From Bugula neritina (Eukaryota; Bryozoa; Gymnolaemata; Cheilostomatida; Bugulidae): a stretch of 62,000 bases of DNA. The stretch spans positions 10,915,818-10,977,817 of the forward strand of contig OZ037772.1 in NCBI GenBank assembly GCA_964035545.1, written 5' to 3'. The position numbers and the translations under genes are program-made. Positions 1-32,999 of the stretch are shown here, one piece after another (the first letter of the stretch is position 1; each line of letters starts with the position of its first letter). The notes below the pieces were generated by a model. It saw only the letters and a program-made list of their open reading frames with translations. It searched no databases and was not told the origin of the DNA.

Positions 1-4771
<4,771 letters not shown>

Positions 4772-6296
4772 CAGGCTTAGGTGGATGTTAGTTATGTAGT
4801 CACATGGTATGTCATATGACTACCGTGGTCACATGATCATGACACTGCAATTACCTTGCCTAGACCTGAGCTAGGTTATAAATACTGTCACATTATATAA
4901 AGTCACACGACATGAACTACTGAAGTCACATGATCTGCCCTCCAGCTCTGAAATCATATGATCTCCACTTTTAAGTCAGACTTTATTTGTAATGCTAGGG
5001 TGATATTACTGGTTACTTCTGTATGTAATGGACTGTATATCCATATTCTTTTGTAACATAATATAACAGTATATTATTGGTTTTATTTCCAGTCTATTTT
5101 ATGGACTCGCTAGTGGTAGACTCAGTTCCATAATGTAATGTATACTGTGAATCCTTAGCAACAATTGCTCAGTTTAAATATGTACTTCTTTAGAGTTTAA
5201 GGTAATGTTTTCTTATGCTGTAAATATCTTCTCATATTTTTGTACATAGTTTAATTAACTTAATTAACAGGATACTTTTTTGTAAAGCTTTTTTCCATGC
5301 TTAAAGCTTCTGCCAATATAGTTTCCTTTTTTGAAAATGAATGAAAATAAATAAAAGTATCAATTCAGGTAAAACTTGCTAAATCTAGAGCACCTATACC
5401 CCAACAGAAAATGCACACACTACAAAAATAGTATAACTAGCTACTGTATACAACTATAAGACTATACTAATTCTGAATTCCTTGACAAATATTTTGTTTG
5501 TAGCAATCTAAAAGAGCAACTAGCAATCTCAAAGAGCAACTAGCAATCTAAAAGAGCAACTGGCAATCGTGGGAGGTGATTGTAACAACTAACAATATAG
5601 CTAATAAGATAACAATATATATTGTTTGCAATATAATATTATAATAAAAACAGAAATATTCTACATATATATGTAATAACTATAATATCATAAATAGTAA
5701 CAATAATAACATAAAACAATACTAAAAAAATGTAAAACTTAAATGGAGCAAGATTATGCAAAATGATTGTAACAGAGCACAAAAAGTAAAACACTAGCTG
5801 CTACTACTACTGCTGTCTATATATAATACGTAGATTCAGTTCAAGATATTTTGTAACTGTCGTTTTACCTAAGCATAACGTGATAACCTATCAGTAAATA
5901 GAATACTGAAAGTTTATAATATTGCTAAGCACATCACCATGGTTACCAGTTGCAGCATGTATACTTGAGTCATACACAGTCCAGGCGATGCTGGCTTTAG
6001 TCATGTAAAAAAGTTAAATGTGTTAAATATACAACAGTTTTAAACAGGGGATAATAACTCTTTAACCAAGTAAAATTAATTCTAGAAAACACTTTTTAAT
6101 ATGGCTTCAATTGGCTAGTTAGAACATAAAAGTTAAGCCTTCTACTGTAATTCGTCAAAAAATATTTTAAAATAAAGCAAATCAACTAGTCTATAAAAAA
6201 TTTCAAAAATTATGTAATTCCATTTTTTTTAACTGAGGAGTTTGAAAACTCAGCTCAAATATTAGTCAGCAAACCATGATAGTTGGCAGCAGATAG
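4772..6296. other. Spacer between convergent RNMT and M4 protease genes
   Basis: Holds the presumed RNMT 3' UTR, a short 21-bp tandem repeat (AGCAATCTAAAAGAGCAACT type, three copies, about 5500-5568) and otherwise AT-rich sequence. No gene is seen. The protease's 3' UTR should occupy the right-hand end. Confidence 0.6.
5346..5355 (+). promoter_or_regulatory. Candidate polyadenylation signals of RNMT
   Basis: Two overlapping AATAAA hexamers lie about 575 bases after the RNMT stop codon on the coding strand, in an AT-rich context. They are the clearest poly(A) candidates before the convergent M4 protease gene ends at 6297. Confidence 0.45.
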
Positions 6297-9200
6297 CTAT
6301 GAGTCACACTTCACGCCGACGTAGGAGAAAGCCAACTCCACATCCGCCACAGCCTGTGCCGTTCCTCTCAGATCCATAGCAGCCTTTTTCACTCCACACG
6401 CTGCCGAGTTGAAAGTTTCCTGTGGCGTCCAGTATACGAGGTTAGCCATTGTGAACACCTACAGAAAAGGACAGACAACTTATGAGAACAGTAGAAGACT
6501 GAGTTTCTAACTGGAATTATAATATATGTTTGGGGAGTTTGGAAAGATTTCTAACCAAATAACACGTCCAGAAAAATTATTATAGACTCCATCAAAAATA
6601 GTTGAAAAATGATAACAAAATCACATATAGCTTATTTGACTAGAATATGCATATTTTTTACCCAAATTTATATGTTTCGTGAGTTTTAGTTTGTATATCA
6701 GAAAAAACGATAAAGACTAAGTTTCTTGTCAGAGTAATAAGCTGGTAATGGGTGGAGTGTGTAAGTAGCCCGACTATGTAACTTATAAAATAGCTGTGTC
6801 TACCTTGAAGGCTGATTGAATGTTCCATCCAGGGGTCTTACTCAGACTACAGAAAGCCTGGTTGTAGATGGCAGTGGCGTTGTGAACCCCTGTGGAGGCT
6901 GTCCATTCTTCTGCATTGACTAAAACAATAAACAAGTGTAGGAAGTCTTAGATTATATTCCCATTTTTTGTACAAAAAAAATTTAATATTTGTTTAAATT
7001 TCCACCCCCTGTAAAAATCTCTGATGGCAACATTTTTAAAGTTGGACCTAAAGACTGCATGTATAATTATTATGCTGTAACACAAAAGCAACTATATTAT
7101 GATCAGATGTTCTCCCTAACACCATCAAAGGCCTTGCTGGGATTCTAACTCCTGGCCTATTACACACCAGGTTATTTATTTAACCACTTCACATTTACTA
7201 CTCCTTTCTATCTTCTACACACAAATAGCCTCATAATATATTTTTATAGCAAGAAAATAAGAAAAACCAGAAAATCTGAAGATTAAAAAAATACAAGAAT
7301 GAATAAAACATTAAGATAATACAAATACAAATGATAATAAAATAACTAGAAAGAAGAATATTTATTTTTAACAGTCACTGTATTATAGTAAACTTACTTG
7401 TACATTATGCTATTAAATACAATTATCAATAAAAGTTAGATGGAGTTGTCCCACTATATCTTACACTAGAACAAGGAGTTGTCTACTTACTGATAACAAG
7501 TTTCTGAGCATTGTAGAGGATGACGTTTGGGTTCCTCGGGTTACACATATCTCGGAGACCCAAGTTGAACTTGCTCACCTTCCGACCAATCTGGTAAACG
7601 GAAGGCGTGTTGTCATTGTAGAAATAGTTGATGAAGGCACAAGCTACAACGAATGGTAAGGTTAGAATTATTTGTTATTTAATGTTATCTATATCCACTA
7701 TTTTATTTATTGTTAGAAAATCAGTTTCTCTACGCTCTCACTAGACTGAAAAACACATTTTTTATAATATTATCATCAACTAATTTTTGCTTTTGTTTTG
7801 TCTTTGTTAATGAGAAATTACTCCCTTGTTCTTTAAATTGATGTTTTAGAGTTTAGTAGTAACTAAGCACACGTGATACAAATTTTTATCAAAAAGTTTA
7901 TGTACGTAATTTATAGCTTTTCATTTTCTACAATTAATACAAGACAAGCTAGTAGACAAAGTAAAGGTAAACCCATGGCATTAACACTTTAATTGATCTT
8001 AAACTATTGAGATTTCTTCAACATGGAAATCTTTTCACAATTCCTAATAAATTGTACCTTAGGTAAAGGGAAATAAAAACGTGTACATACAGCAGTGCTC
8101 TAATATATATTTGATAGACTCTTTTTTGTCTAACAGCAAACGAGCTTATATGTAAAAAAACAATACTATGATTGTTTACAGAAATTGTTTTATAAATGAC
8201 ATGGCCAGTAAAAGATTTTAGTTTTCAGATGGTAAAAATTCTCTTTAGATGTTGACTAAAAACTTTCTCATTTGACAAGTACTTGTTGGACACCTGTCAC
8301 ATATGCTCAATATTTCTCACCTGCCATGTCAGAATATGATTCATCAATAGCTCCAGACTGCGCTCTGTACTGGAGACCAGACTTATGCTCTGTGAAGGCA
8401 TGTGCCACTTCATGGACAACTATGTCAGGTCCAGTCATGGGGTAGAAGTACCTGCCAGCACATGTCATAGAACATTATAAACACTAGTTTTGTGCTTATA
8501 ACATGTAGTATAATTATTATATGTGAATTGAAGTAAATAATTCAAAGTAAGTTGTAGCAGGTTTCAATTAAGAGTGAGTAGTTCGGGTAAAAAGAGTGGA
8601 TAGTATAAAATAATAAAAGATTTTTGGTGACAGTTGGATGATGGCTGACACGTGTATGCAAGTGCCCACTTTAGTAGATAATTTTATATATGATGGCCAG
8701 AATAGTTTCTTATTGTAATAATAGTGTGTTGCTTAAAACATATCATGATAAACACTTGTCTGGTGTATATAAGCACACTACAGCGCAATAAATTCGCAAG
8801 TATATGTCATATTATTTACCTGCTATCACCGTCTCCTAAAATTACTTTATTGCCGTTCCAGTAAGCGCCAACACCTCGGTGGTGAACCTCAATATCCAAC
8901 TAAAAAGTAGCCAGAATTGACATTCTTTAATAAAGCTTGTTCAAGTATAAAGCTTATAATACTATATATCAGGTTCACTAAAGAGTCATTTGGAATAGCA
9001 TTTTAAATTCACTAAGAATTCAAGTAACTAAAAGCGGAAGAAAATGGAAGCATACATGTGAACAAATGATGTTAACTTCATGCTTGTTATATAGAATTAG
9101 CTGTATAATATAAAAAGAGTATGTGCAGAACTCTCACAAAATAATATTTTTACAGAAACAGTATATCAAACAGCGCAGCCGTGGTCTAGAGGTTAGAGCG

Positions 9201-11176
9201 TTTGCCTAGTAAACATGAAGGTCATGGGTTCGAACCCCGACAAAGGCCATTGGTGATGTTAAGAAGAACAGCCAGTCATAATTGCTCCTGTGCCTCATTT
9301 AAACAAGTTCTTAGCATGCTTTAACAAAAACCCTTTCTATCAGGGGTTTCTCACATGGATAAGTTACTATAAACTTGAGTGAGTTTTTTTGCTTGAGTAT
9401 ATTCTACAATAACTTAACTGGGCAGTTGAATCATTAGATTGAATCTTATAGTAAGCATTCTCACATCAAAATCAATTTTGGAGTTACTTGTCCGTCTGAG
9501 ATGAGCCAGAGCTTCCGACGCCCACTTGTAGGCGGAGTTTCGAGGACTTTTAGCTCCGTTAGTGACATCATAGTTTGCTGAGGCGCTGACGTTGCAAGGA
9601 AAGCCATATGCATTCTTGAAGTTTACTCCCAAGTCATTTCTATCTTGCACCTGCACACAGTAGATATACATGTAGACATGTAAGTCTATCAACTTTTTCA
9701 TTGGACTAGAGAAACATATATATTAATGAGCCAAATTTATCTTTTGAAAAAATATTATACATAAATAAGTTTAAATGTTGAATGGTTTAGAAATGCAAGC
9801 ATATGTAAGCGTTGAATAATGTAGAAATAAATGTACATGTAAGTATTAGATAGTGTAGAGATGCGAGTGCTGAATAATGTAGAATTAGAAGTGTTGAATA
9901 GTGTAGAGATGCAAGTGTTAAATAGCTTTTAAAAAGAAGTGTTGAATAGTGTAGAAATAGAAGTACATGTAAGTATCAGATAGTGTAAAAAAATGCGAAT
10001 ATACTTTTATCACACAATTACCCATACTTACTGTTAGATATTTTTGATTTCCTAGAATCTTTTGATAATAACACTCATTTTTTTCTGTATCCTTTCTCAC
10101 GTATTCTTCGTACAACTACAATAGCATAGGAACTCATGCTTTAAGAAAAGCTAGAATCTAGTTCACATAAAAACAGCTCTGAATGCATAGCCTCAAAAAA
10201 AGCTGTAAATACAAATTCAAAATGACACAGTTGGGATTACACAGTATATTTCCGGTATTGTCAAAAGTCTTAGACGTGTCAGGTTTGCATGCTTGCCAGG
10301 TATTCCTATCTAACAGGTTTTCAATTGCATTCAAATGCATCTAGTCCATTTCATGAAGATTTTTTCTACAGCACAGATCACTCAAGTGATAAGCTGTTTC
10401 TTAACAGTCTTCCTATTGTTTCATTGGCAATTTTATCAGAAACTTAGTCACATCTGAAAAGCAAATACCTCCTTACCTCTGGAGAACCTTGTAGACCAAC
10501 TAACATGGGTATGCGAGTCATTCTCATGGCTGCAGCTAGACCATCCCACTGGCGATACACCTGAAACACACCAATTAACATCCTTAACTATATGGTTAGG
10601 GTTGATTTTACATTCAAAATAAATTTACAGTTTCTCTTTAAAGCAGTAGGCATGTGATTGTCAAATCCTATAAAAAGATGATACTATTTAGCTGCCAGAT
10701 ATAAGTTCTTGCTGTTACAATATGATGAAACATCTGTTGATAATGCATGAATAAACTTTGATCCGACAAATATGAAAAAACCTTGACCTTTGCAACGGTC
10801 AAAACAATGAGACAGATATAAGGACCCATGCAGGACTAGATTCACCCTGAATCTACAGATATTCTGCCAAGAACTTGCGCTATCTTATAATTGTTAATCA
10901 AATTTGATGACTTTGGCGACAAATCTACTTGAGCCTTTTTGCTATAGGTCAGTCAAGTCACCTGTCCAGAGTTGGCGTTCATCACTATCCACTGTCTTTT
11001 ACCGCCATCATCATCATCGAGATCCCGATTGGCTGCAGCAGCAATGACATCAGGTATCGTGGAACGAAAGATAGTTGACAATGTTGACGCCCCAGCATTT
11101 GTCTTGGCTGACGGAGTTGAAGTCGTCGTCGAAGTTGAGATTTCAATTTCCTCTGATGACTGTGACTCACTGCTAG
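6297..11176 (-). CDS. M4 metalloprotease catalytic cassette A (pseudolysin/vibriolysin-like)
   Basis: Ten exons on the minus strand encode a complete thermolysin-family catalytic domain: 10962-11176, 10477-10560, 10032-10115, 9465-9650, 8820-8899, 8321-8451, 7491-7643, 6804-6919, 6297-6458 (TAG stop), nine of them firm by homology to cassette B. Motifs: VYRQWDGL, GAKSPRNSAYKW, GDGDSRYFYP, zinc site VHEVAHAFTEH with the third ligand Glu 24 residues after the first His in GAIDESYSDMA, catalytic-His region GVHNATAIYN, and the C-terminal VYWTPQETFNSAACGVKKAA and AFSYVGVKC typical of pseudolysin. The usual GE after DMA is replaced by a Cys-Ala step at an exon junction. No signal peptide or propeptide of its own lies between 11177 and 13418. 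Its first exon begins in phase 1 and fits the last propeptide exon (18452-18722), giving a 779-residue product. An Asp/Ser/Thr-rich segment forms the start of the cassette. It could otherwise be an orphan duplicate. Confidence 0.85.
6985..7200 (-). mobile_element. Diverged tRNA-derived SINE, minus strand
   Basis: Aligns by eye along its whole length with the better-preserved copies: CCCTGTAAAAATCTCTGATGG, then a region matching the GGCTAAGGAC and GAGCAATTATGACTGGATG blocks, then CACCATCAAAGGCC and a decayed box B (GGGATTCTAACTCCTGGCC on the plus strand). It lies in an intron of protease cassette A. Confidence 0.6.
9175..9389 (+). mobile_element. tRNA-derived SINE, well-preserved copy
   Basis: Starts with a tRNA-like head: GCAGCCGTGGTCTAGAGGTT containing box A, then box B as GGGTTCGAACCCC. 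A shared non-tRNA body follows (CATTGGTGATGTTAAGAAG, GCTCCTGTGCCTC, CTTTCTATCAGGGGTTTCTC) and a 3' end ACTATAAACTTGAGTGAG with a T run. The same order is seen in seven or more other places in the window. It lies in an intron of cassette A, opposite in orientation to the gene. Confidence 0.85.
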
Positions 11177-13418
11177 CTGCAAAGAGCCAGGCTATTAACA
11201 GCAGCAACGTTTAGACACAGAAAGGGTGTTATACATAGAAATAACCTCAGCACAATGTAGCCAGTCATGCAACGTTTATGTGAAATTGGGTTATACAAAA
11301 CAATCTTCCCATACGAGAATTTTAATAATAGGGAATACACATGTTTTACACTTCCAAACAAAATTTATACTTATATAATATTATCTTTTTATAATTTTTT
11401 TTTCTTTTGAATGCAATTTGGCTATAGAGTAGCAGTGAGTCCTAAATTAATATTTAATTTATATTTTTCTGTATCAACTTTTAGATTTCAAGTCGCAACT
11501 TATAGGTTTCAGCAATACAAAATATTTGACTAGAGTTTAATGCACAATATCACACATATCTATCTACAGTACACACTCATTTACTAAGTACGCATCTACA
11601 TACCCTAAGTACATATATTTACACCAAAAGTACACAATTATGCATTTCGAGTACAAGTTTATATAACTTGAATACAAATCTGCATCTAGTTTGGAAACAG
11701 GATGTTATAAGATATGCTATTCACTGCCGTGGCGTGGGTGCACACCATGACAGTTGCGAGACTAAGAAAAGGTGAAATACATAGAAGAGAGTGGAAGACA
11801 AAAGAAAAGAAGGACTAAAAGGTTTTCAGCCAGCAACATGCAAACACCAGGAAATTTTTGTCACCTTCTCAGGCAACACATAAAAGAGCTTCGCTGAGGA
11901 AACCACAAATGGAAGTACAGCCAGAAAGGTAATATTAAGAGCCTACAGTGATTGATAGCATTGGGTTAGTAGGTGGGAACAATGGCAATTGAAGCAACAT
12001 GCATATCGCATAAATGCAGGGTGGAATTCACAAGACAAACATTATTAGTTTAGGTTTATTACTAAAAAACAAAGAGCACCTAGACAAATATACAAACGAT
12101 ATAATAAAACAGAATGAGTAGAATGATCTAATTTGTAATATTAGTATAGATCGGTATAGTAAGTGTATAAAACATTGGTAAAATTAGGACCAAGCAAGGT
12201 GAACATCTGTGACAAAGCCTATGTTGTAGTGAAATACTAGAGCAATGTTTGAAATCACAAAAGTCTTTTTAATTTGGTTGTTAAGCAATTTTCCATTGTT
12301 GTAAATGGCTGCAACAGGTTGCTAAGCAACTGTTCTGGGTTGCTACGCAACCTACAGCTGTTGCTAGGTAGCCGTTATAGGTTGCTAAGCAACGCACAAA
12401 TGTTGCTAGACAGTTCTTTCAGGTTGCTAACCTATAGAAAATTGGGATTGCTAGGGAAGAGTTTGATATTTCAAACATTGCCAAGTATTTCATACAAAAA
12501 ACTATGACCAGCTTTTCGTTCTGATATATAAATGAAATAAACAAAAATAAATGAAACAATATTGAGTAATAATTGCCATACGAAAATAATGATAACCTAT
12601 ACAGGTATTTCTTGTTTTCTGTTATGATATAATATAAAAGACAGCTGGAATATGATACAAAAAGTTGAGTTACATAAAATAATGTAATATATAATTTATA
12701 TTGTAGAGAGACATCCTAATCTAGTGCCTATGATACTACTTATGTTGGTTAACTAATGAGTTTTTGAAACCATTTCAGGTTCTTTGCCACCTAATACTTT
12801 CGAATATCATTAAAAAGGATTACTGAATCTTCTAGACAGAAAGACACTAGCATCAAAAAGGTTTTATAGAAGAAGAATTTTATCGATGAATTCATTACAT
12901 GATATAACTCTTTTAGAATCTTCTTCCTTTTTCAATATAGATGAAAATATTGTGGCTAGATTCAGTGAGTTTTAAATTTTCTAATGACACAAGAAGATAT
13001 TAGATGTCAGATGTTCATTAACATACATAATGGGGAAGTAAAATTTGCATAAGCTCTCTCTTATTGTGATTGTTTTGGTGTGGATGAGTTCCTCCATGCT
13101 GGAAGAGGTAAGAGACAAAGAAGAACAGAGAGACAGTAGGGGGAATGTAACAAGCTAGCTTTAGTGACTAGAGTTGGAAGCAGTTATAAAAAAGTGTTAC
13201 TTAATCTACGCCCATAAGTTCAGTTAATTTCGAAGCCTTTGCGAGTTAGGCTTGTTTAAAAAAATCCTTTTCATCAAGTCTACTTATTGTGACAGTCTGA
13301 AGTTAAAACGTGGTTTGTTTCTGTAGCATCAATGTGCTGTGGCAAAACTAGAACTACCAGCGCTCTGCAAATGCCGACACCAGTTTTGCTACCGATTTAA
13401 AGTCAAAGAACTGTCTGA
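11177..13418. other. Segment between the two protease cassettes
   Basis: About 2.2 kb with no recognisable propeptide, signal or catalytic exon on either strand. It contains the 3' UTR of cassette B, a cluster of GTTGCTAAGCAAC palindromes (12276-12434), and AT-rich sequence. If cassette A is made from the shared propeptide this is intron. Confidence 0.65.
12276..12434. repeat. Array of GTTGCTAAGCAAC palindromes (RFX X-box-like)
   Basis: Exact or near copies of the 13-base palindrome occur at 12318-12330, 12339-12351 and 12381-12393, with decayed half-sites at about 12277, 12360, 12400 and 12422, spaced roughly 20 to 40 bases. The form GTTGCT-N-AGCAAC fits the RYYNYY-N(1-3)-RRNRAC consensus for RFX factors. 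Whether it is regulatory or just a minisatellite is not shown. Confidence 0.6.
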
Positions 13419-29185
<15,767 letters not shown>

Positions 29186-29784
29186 CTTCAATGTTTGCTG
29201 CAGGAAGAATATTCTAGAAGTATAAAATAGTCTTTGATCTTAGTCAAATAGATGACTAATTGTCGAGAGCTTACACCAGTTCCCTCGTACTAGTTTCGTT
29301 AGTCACTCTTCTATGTTATAGTGTTTGGTAACAAGAACTACCAGTCTGTGATTCTGCGTGTTGTCTCTTGTACTGAACTTAATATTCTGCCTAATAGTCG
29401 CTCATTAGACTTGATCCAACCAAGTGGGTGGAGCCAATTTTGACAACAGGAAGAAAGGATAATTTAGCGTGATTGATAATCTTGCTGATAGCACAGGTTC
29501 ACTCAAGCGAAACTGCAAGCCTGGGGGCCCTCATACACCAGCCTATAAGTGATTGACAAAGTCTGAGAGCTTAGGCTAAATGGTAAATCTAATATCACCA
29601 GGTATTTTTAGAACACGAGGAACTAGCAGTGACGTAACCATAACAAGACATAACGACAAATGTACCATGCCAGATGCATTACCTTCCACTTGAAAAAGTG
29701 CACTGGAATTTTTAGTTGTGTTCGTGAATGAATGTTATTACCTCATGCACAAATGAGTAATTCAAGTGCAGTGAATCATAATTG

Positions 29785-29905
29785 ATACCACCAGAGTAGA
29801 GACCACTAAAGCAAAGACCACCAGAGTAGAGACGATCAGAGTAGAGACCACCAGAGTAGAGACCACCAGAGCAGAGACCACCAGAGAAGAGACTGTACTA
29901 GGGTA
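29785..29905. repeat. ACCACCAGAGTAGAG tandem repeat upstream of the protease gene
   Basis: About seven copies of a 15-20 bp unit (CCACCAGAGTAGAGA), 600 bases upstream of the presumed protease start codon. Probably a minisatellite. Confidence 0.7.
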
Positions 29906-32531
29906 GAAACCACTAGAGTATAAAGAGAGGAGGCAGGAACAAATACTGCATGTATTAGAGTAGGAAACTATCTTTTGTCATGTACTTCAGTGAGCTCTTG
30001 AGACTATGTTTAAAGCACAATTAATATATATAGATACTACAGAGTTTATCATGGTAGCACTTGCAGAGAAGTGTCAAGCAGCATGTATGACGGATGTGTC
30101 TTGGCTAGGAAAGCACCCATGTGTCATGTATCATATATTATCAACTTGGCTACTTTTTTTTCTATTTTCATAAGTAGCATCCAAAAAATTTATGAAAACA
30201 ATCTCCTTATTATCAAGTTAATGTAGTTATAAGAAGCATACATACTTTTCGAAATAACTTATTATACTATTCAATTGCCATTGCTAAGAATAGAATTAAA
30301 GTTGTATAGAAAAATTGTCTACATTTCTGCAAGTTGTAGCATAAGAGATTGTCTGTACATGTATTAAAACAATGAGCTTCCTAATCAAATGACATTTTAC
30401 TTGATAAACAGATATATTGAAGGTAAATATATAAATACTCTGGTACTAATGATTTTCTCAGAAGTCCAAATTGTTACTAAAGAACATGCAACAATAAAAG
30501 TTTGCTATGGGATTTCTGAATTCGTTTAGATTTTAAAGTTCATAATCTACTGACTTTTCAAAAGGGAAAGTCTTGCTACAGTTTTAAGTGGTTTTATAAC
30601 CAGCTGTTTTATAACCACTTTTATAATTAAAGAAGGAATTTATACAGTAACTAATAAAGTAATGGTTTAATAATTATTGCCACTTGCAATAACAATTGTA
30701 AGTCAACTTCAGATTGAAAAAAGAGCTAATAATAAATGTTTTAAGGAAACAGCTACAGTCTAGGGTAATATGGCGTTGGCCTGGAAAGTTAAAGGTTGTA
30801 AGTTCAAATTACATGTACATTACAACAAATAAAACTTTTCTCTTCTGGAGCGGACAATTTCTCCTACTGTAAATATTTGCTAACGCTAAAACTATGCAGA
30901 GCTTGCATAAACATTGTTTTTTTCAGTGCCTCTACCAAGAAAGTTCAGTTTAAATATTTTATGCCTCATTGTAGGGGTAAATTTAATGTAGAAAATAAAA
31001 TAAAAAAGAAAAAAAAAGTCTTTAGTAATAAAAGCAGCAGAGATTATAAAATTCATATTTATATCCACGAGTTTTTACAAGAATTCATGTATTAAAGTTC
31101 ATGATTAAAAAATTGTTTATTTAATTTTCAATTTTAGTGGTGCTTTATTTTTAGTTAATGTAGGGGAATCAAGTGGGCTGTATTTTATAGCTTACATATT
31201 TTCAAATTTAGTTACATCCGAAAGAAAACTGATGCCCAGTGTAAAAATCTAAAAGCTCCAGCTTGTATATAATGAATGGAGGGTGCAAATTTTATAAGGA
31301 CCAGATGCTTGATTGACAACAGAGGATGTAATCTACAATTTTTAGAATCTATAGAGGCAGCCTGAGTTATATGCTAATTTAAATCAAAAACCTAGTGGAA
31401 TGTACACTTTTTGACACATTTTTATCCTTTTGATTATATGTGTTAACTACCAGCAATATCTTCTGTATAGGTGTATATGCTAGTTTTTACAGCAATTTAT
31501 ACAATATTTAACAGCATATGCAGTAGCTTACACTTACACATAATTTATCAAAGTGTATTACACATAAATTGCTATAACATCGGCCTATATTACAGTATGT
31601 TGTTATAATACATTATTCACATACAGAAGATACTGTAAATAGCTTATTTAATCAGGGTGTGAATAACATTGCTATACTTTAAACTTCATTGAATGAAATT
31701 TCACAAATTCGGCCCAATGATTACCCTGCAAGGGCCATAAAGTTTATTAGACAAGCATTACTACATAAAAATAGTCTTTCCATGAAAATCAATCCTGTTT
31801 CTGTATTTAGTGCATATGTTCCGGGCATACATGACTAAAAAGGATTAATAAAATGGACCTCAATGAGTAATACCAGGAAATGCTTTACTCACTGGAAGAA
31901 ATGATTGTATATAAAGAAGATCTGTTCTCCTCTCTAAGCACGCCATCTGGTGGGCAGATAGACAAATCTATAAATAGAAATAGTGAGTCAGAGATTATGG
32001 CCTCCACTACTATAGTATAGTGTGTAAAACATTTGTAAGGTGACTGTGAAGAATTACAAATCGTACTAGCAATTTATTTCAGGCTAAAAATTTGTAACTA
32101 TTATAGTAGAGCTTGCACTTCCTAACCTGATGGGCAGTACATTGCAGATGTTAGTTGTTGATCTTAGACTGAGGGACATAACTCCAATATTAGAAAACCA
32201 CGGTCATAACAGACATGTTTACTTAGAAGTGCTGCACCAATAGGAATTGACTTTAAAACACTTAAAAGCATGAAAAAGTTGTTTTGCTACTTATCTAGAA
32301 GTTTTGCACTAAGTTAAAAATTAGTTAAACATATTTTGTTGACAGCCCTAAGTAATGTCAGCAAATTTGAACTATATTTTTTGGGCTGTTGATATGTTTA
32401 GAAACAAGAATATCTTTACTGTACTAATATAGATGAGCCGTGGCATAGCCTTGTTTTTATCTACAAGGCTACTGGGACTTTAACTAGCCAATAAGTGGAA
32501 TTTGTAGAAATGTTCAAAGATTAATAAAAAC

Positions 32532-32741
32532 TCACGCAAGTTTATAGTCACTATCCCTGTGAGAAACCCCTGATAGAAAGGGTTTTTGTTAAAGGGGCTA
32601 AGGACTTATATAAATGAGGCACAGGAGCAATTATGACTGGATGCGCTTCCTAACATCACCAATGGCCTTTGTCAGGGCTCAAACCCATGACCTTCGTGCT
32701 TACTAGGCAAACGCTCTAACCCCTAGACCACGGCTGCTCCC
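32532..32741 (-). mobile_element. tRNA-derived SINE, full-length copy
   Basis: Plus-strand reading: CTCACGCAAGTTTATAGTCA, CCTGTGAGAAACCCCTGATA, GAGCAATTATGACTGGATG, ACATCACCAATGGCCTTTG, decayed box B and CTAGACCACGGCTGCTCCC. It is the reverse complement of the copy that begins 46 bases to the right. Confidence 0.88.
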
Positions 32742-32787
32742 TTCCAAAGATTAATATACTAGTTAATTTTGAAGTGATTAAATTGGG

Positions 32788-32999
32788 AACAGCAGTGGCC
32801 TAGGGGTTAGATCACCTGCTTAGTAAACATAGGCGTCAGTGGTTTGATACTCAGTAAAGGCCATTGGTGATGTTAGGAAGAGCATTCAGTCAAAATTGCC
32901 CCTTCACCACATCTGATTAAATTCTTAGCCCAATTTAAAAACCTTTCCAGGAGTTCTCACATGGTTAGTAACTATAGACCCACATGTGAGTGGTTTTTT
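32788..32999 (+). mobile_element. tRNA-derived SINE, inverted partner copy
   Basis: Begins GGGAACAGCAGTGGCCTAGG, with decayed box B (GTGGTTTGATACTC), then GGCCATTGGTGATGTTAGGA and a tail ACTATAGACCCACATGTGAG with a T run. It faces away from the copy at 32532-32741, heads adjacent. Confidence 0.85.
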
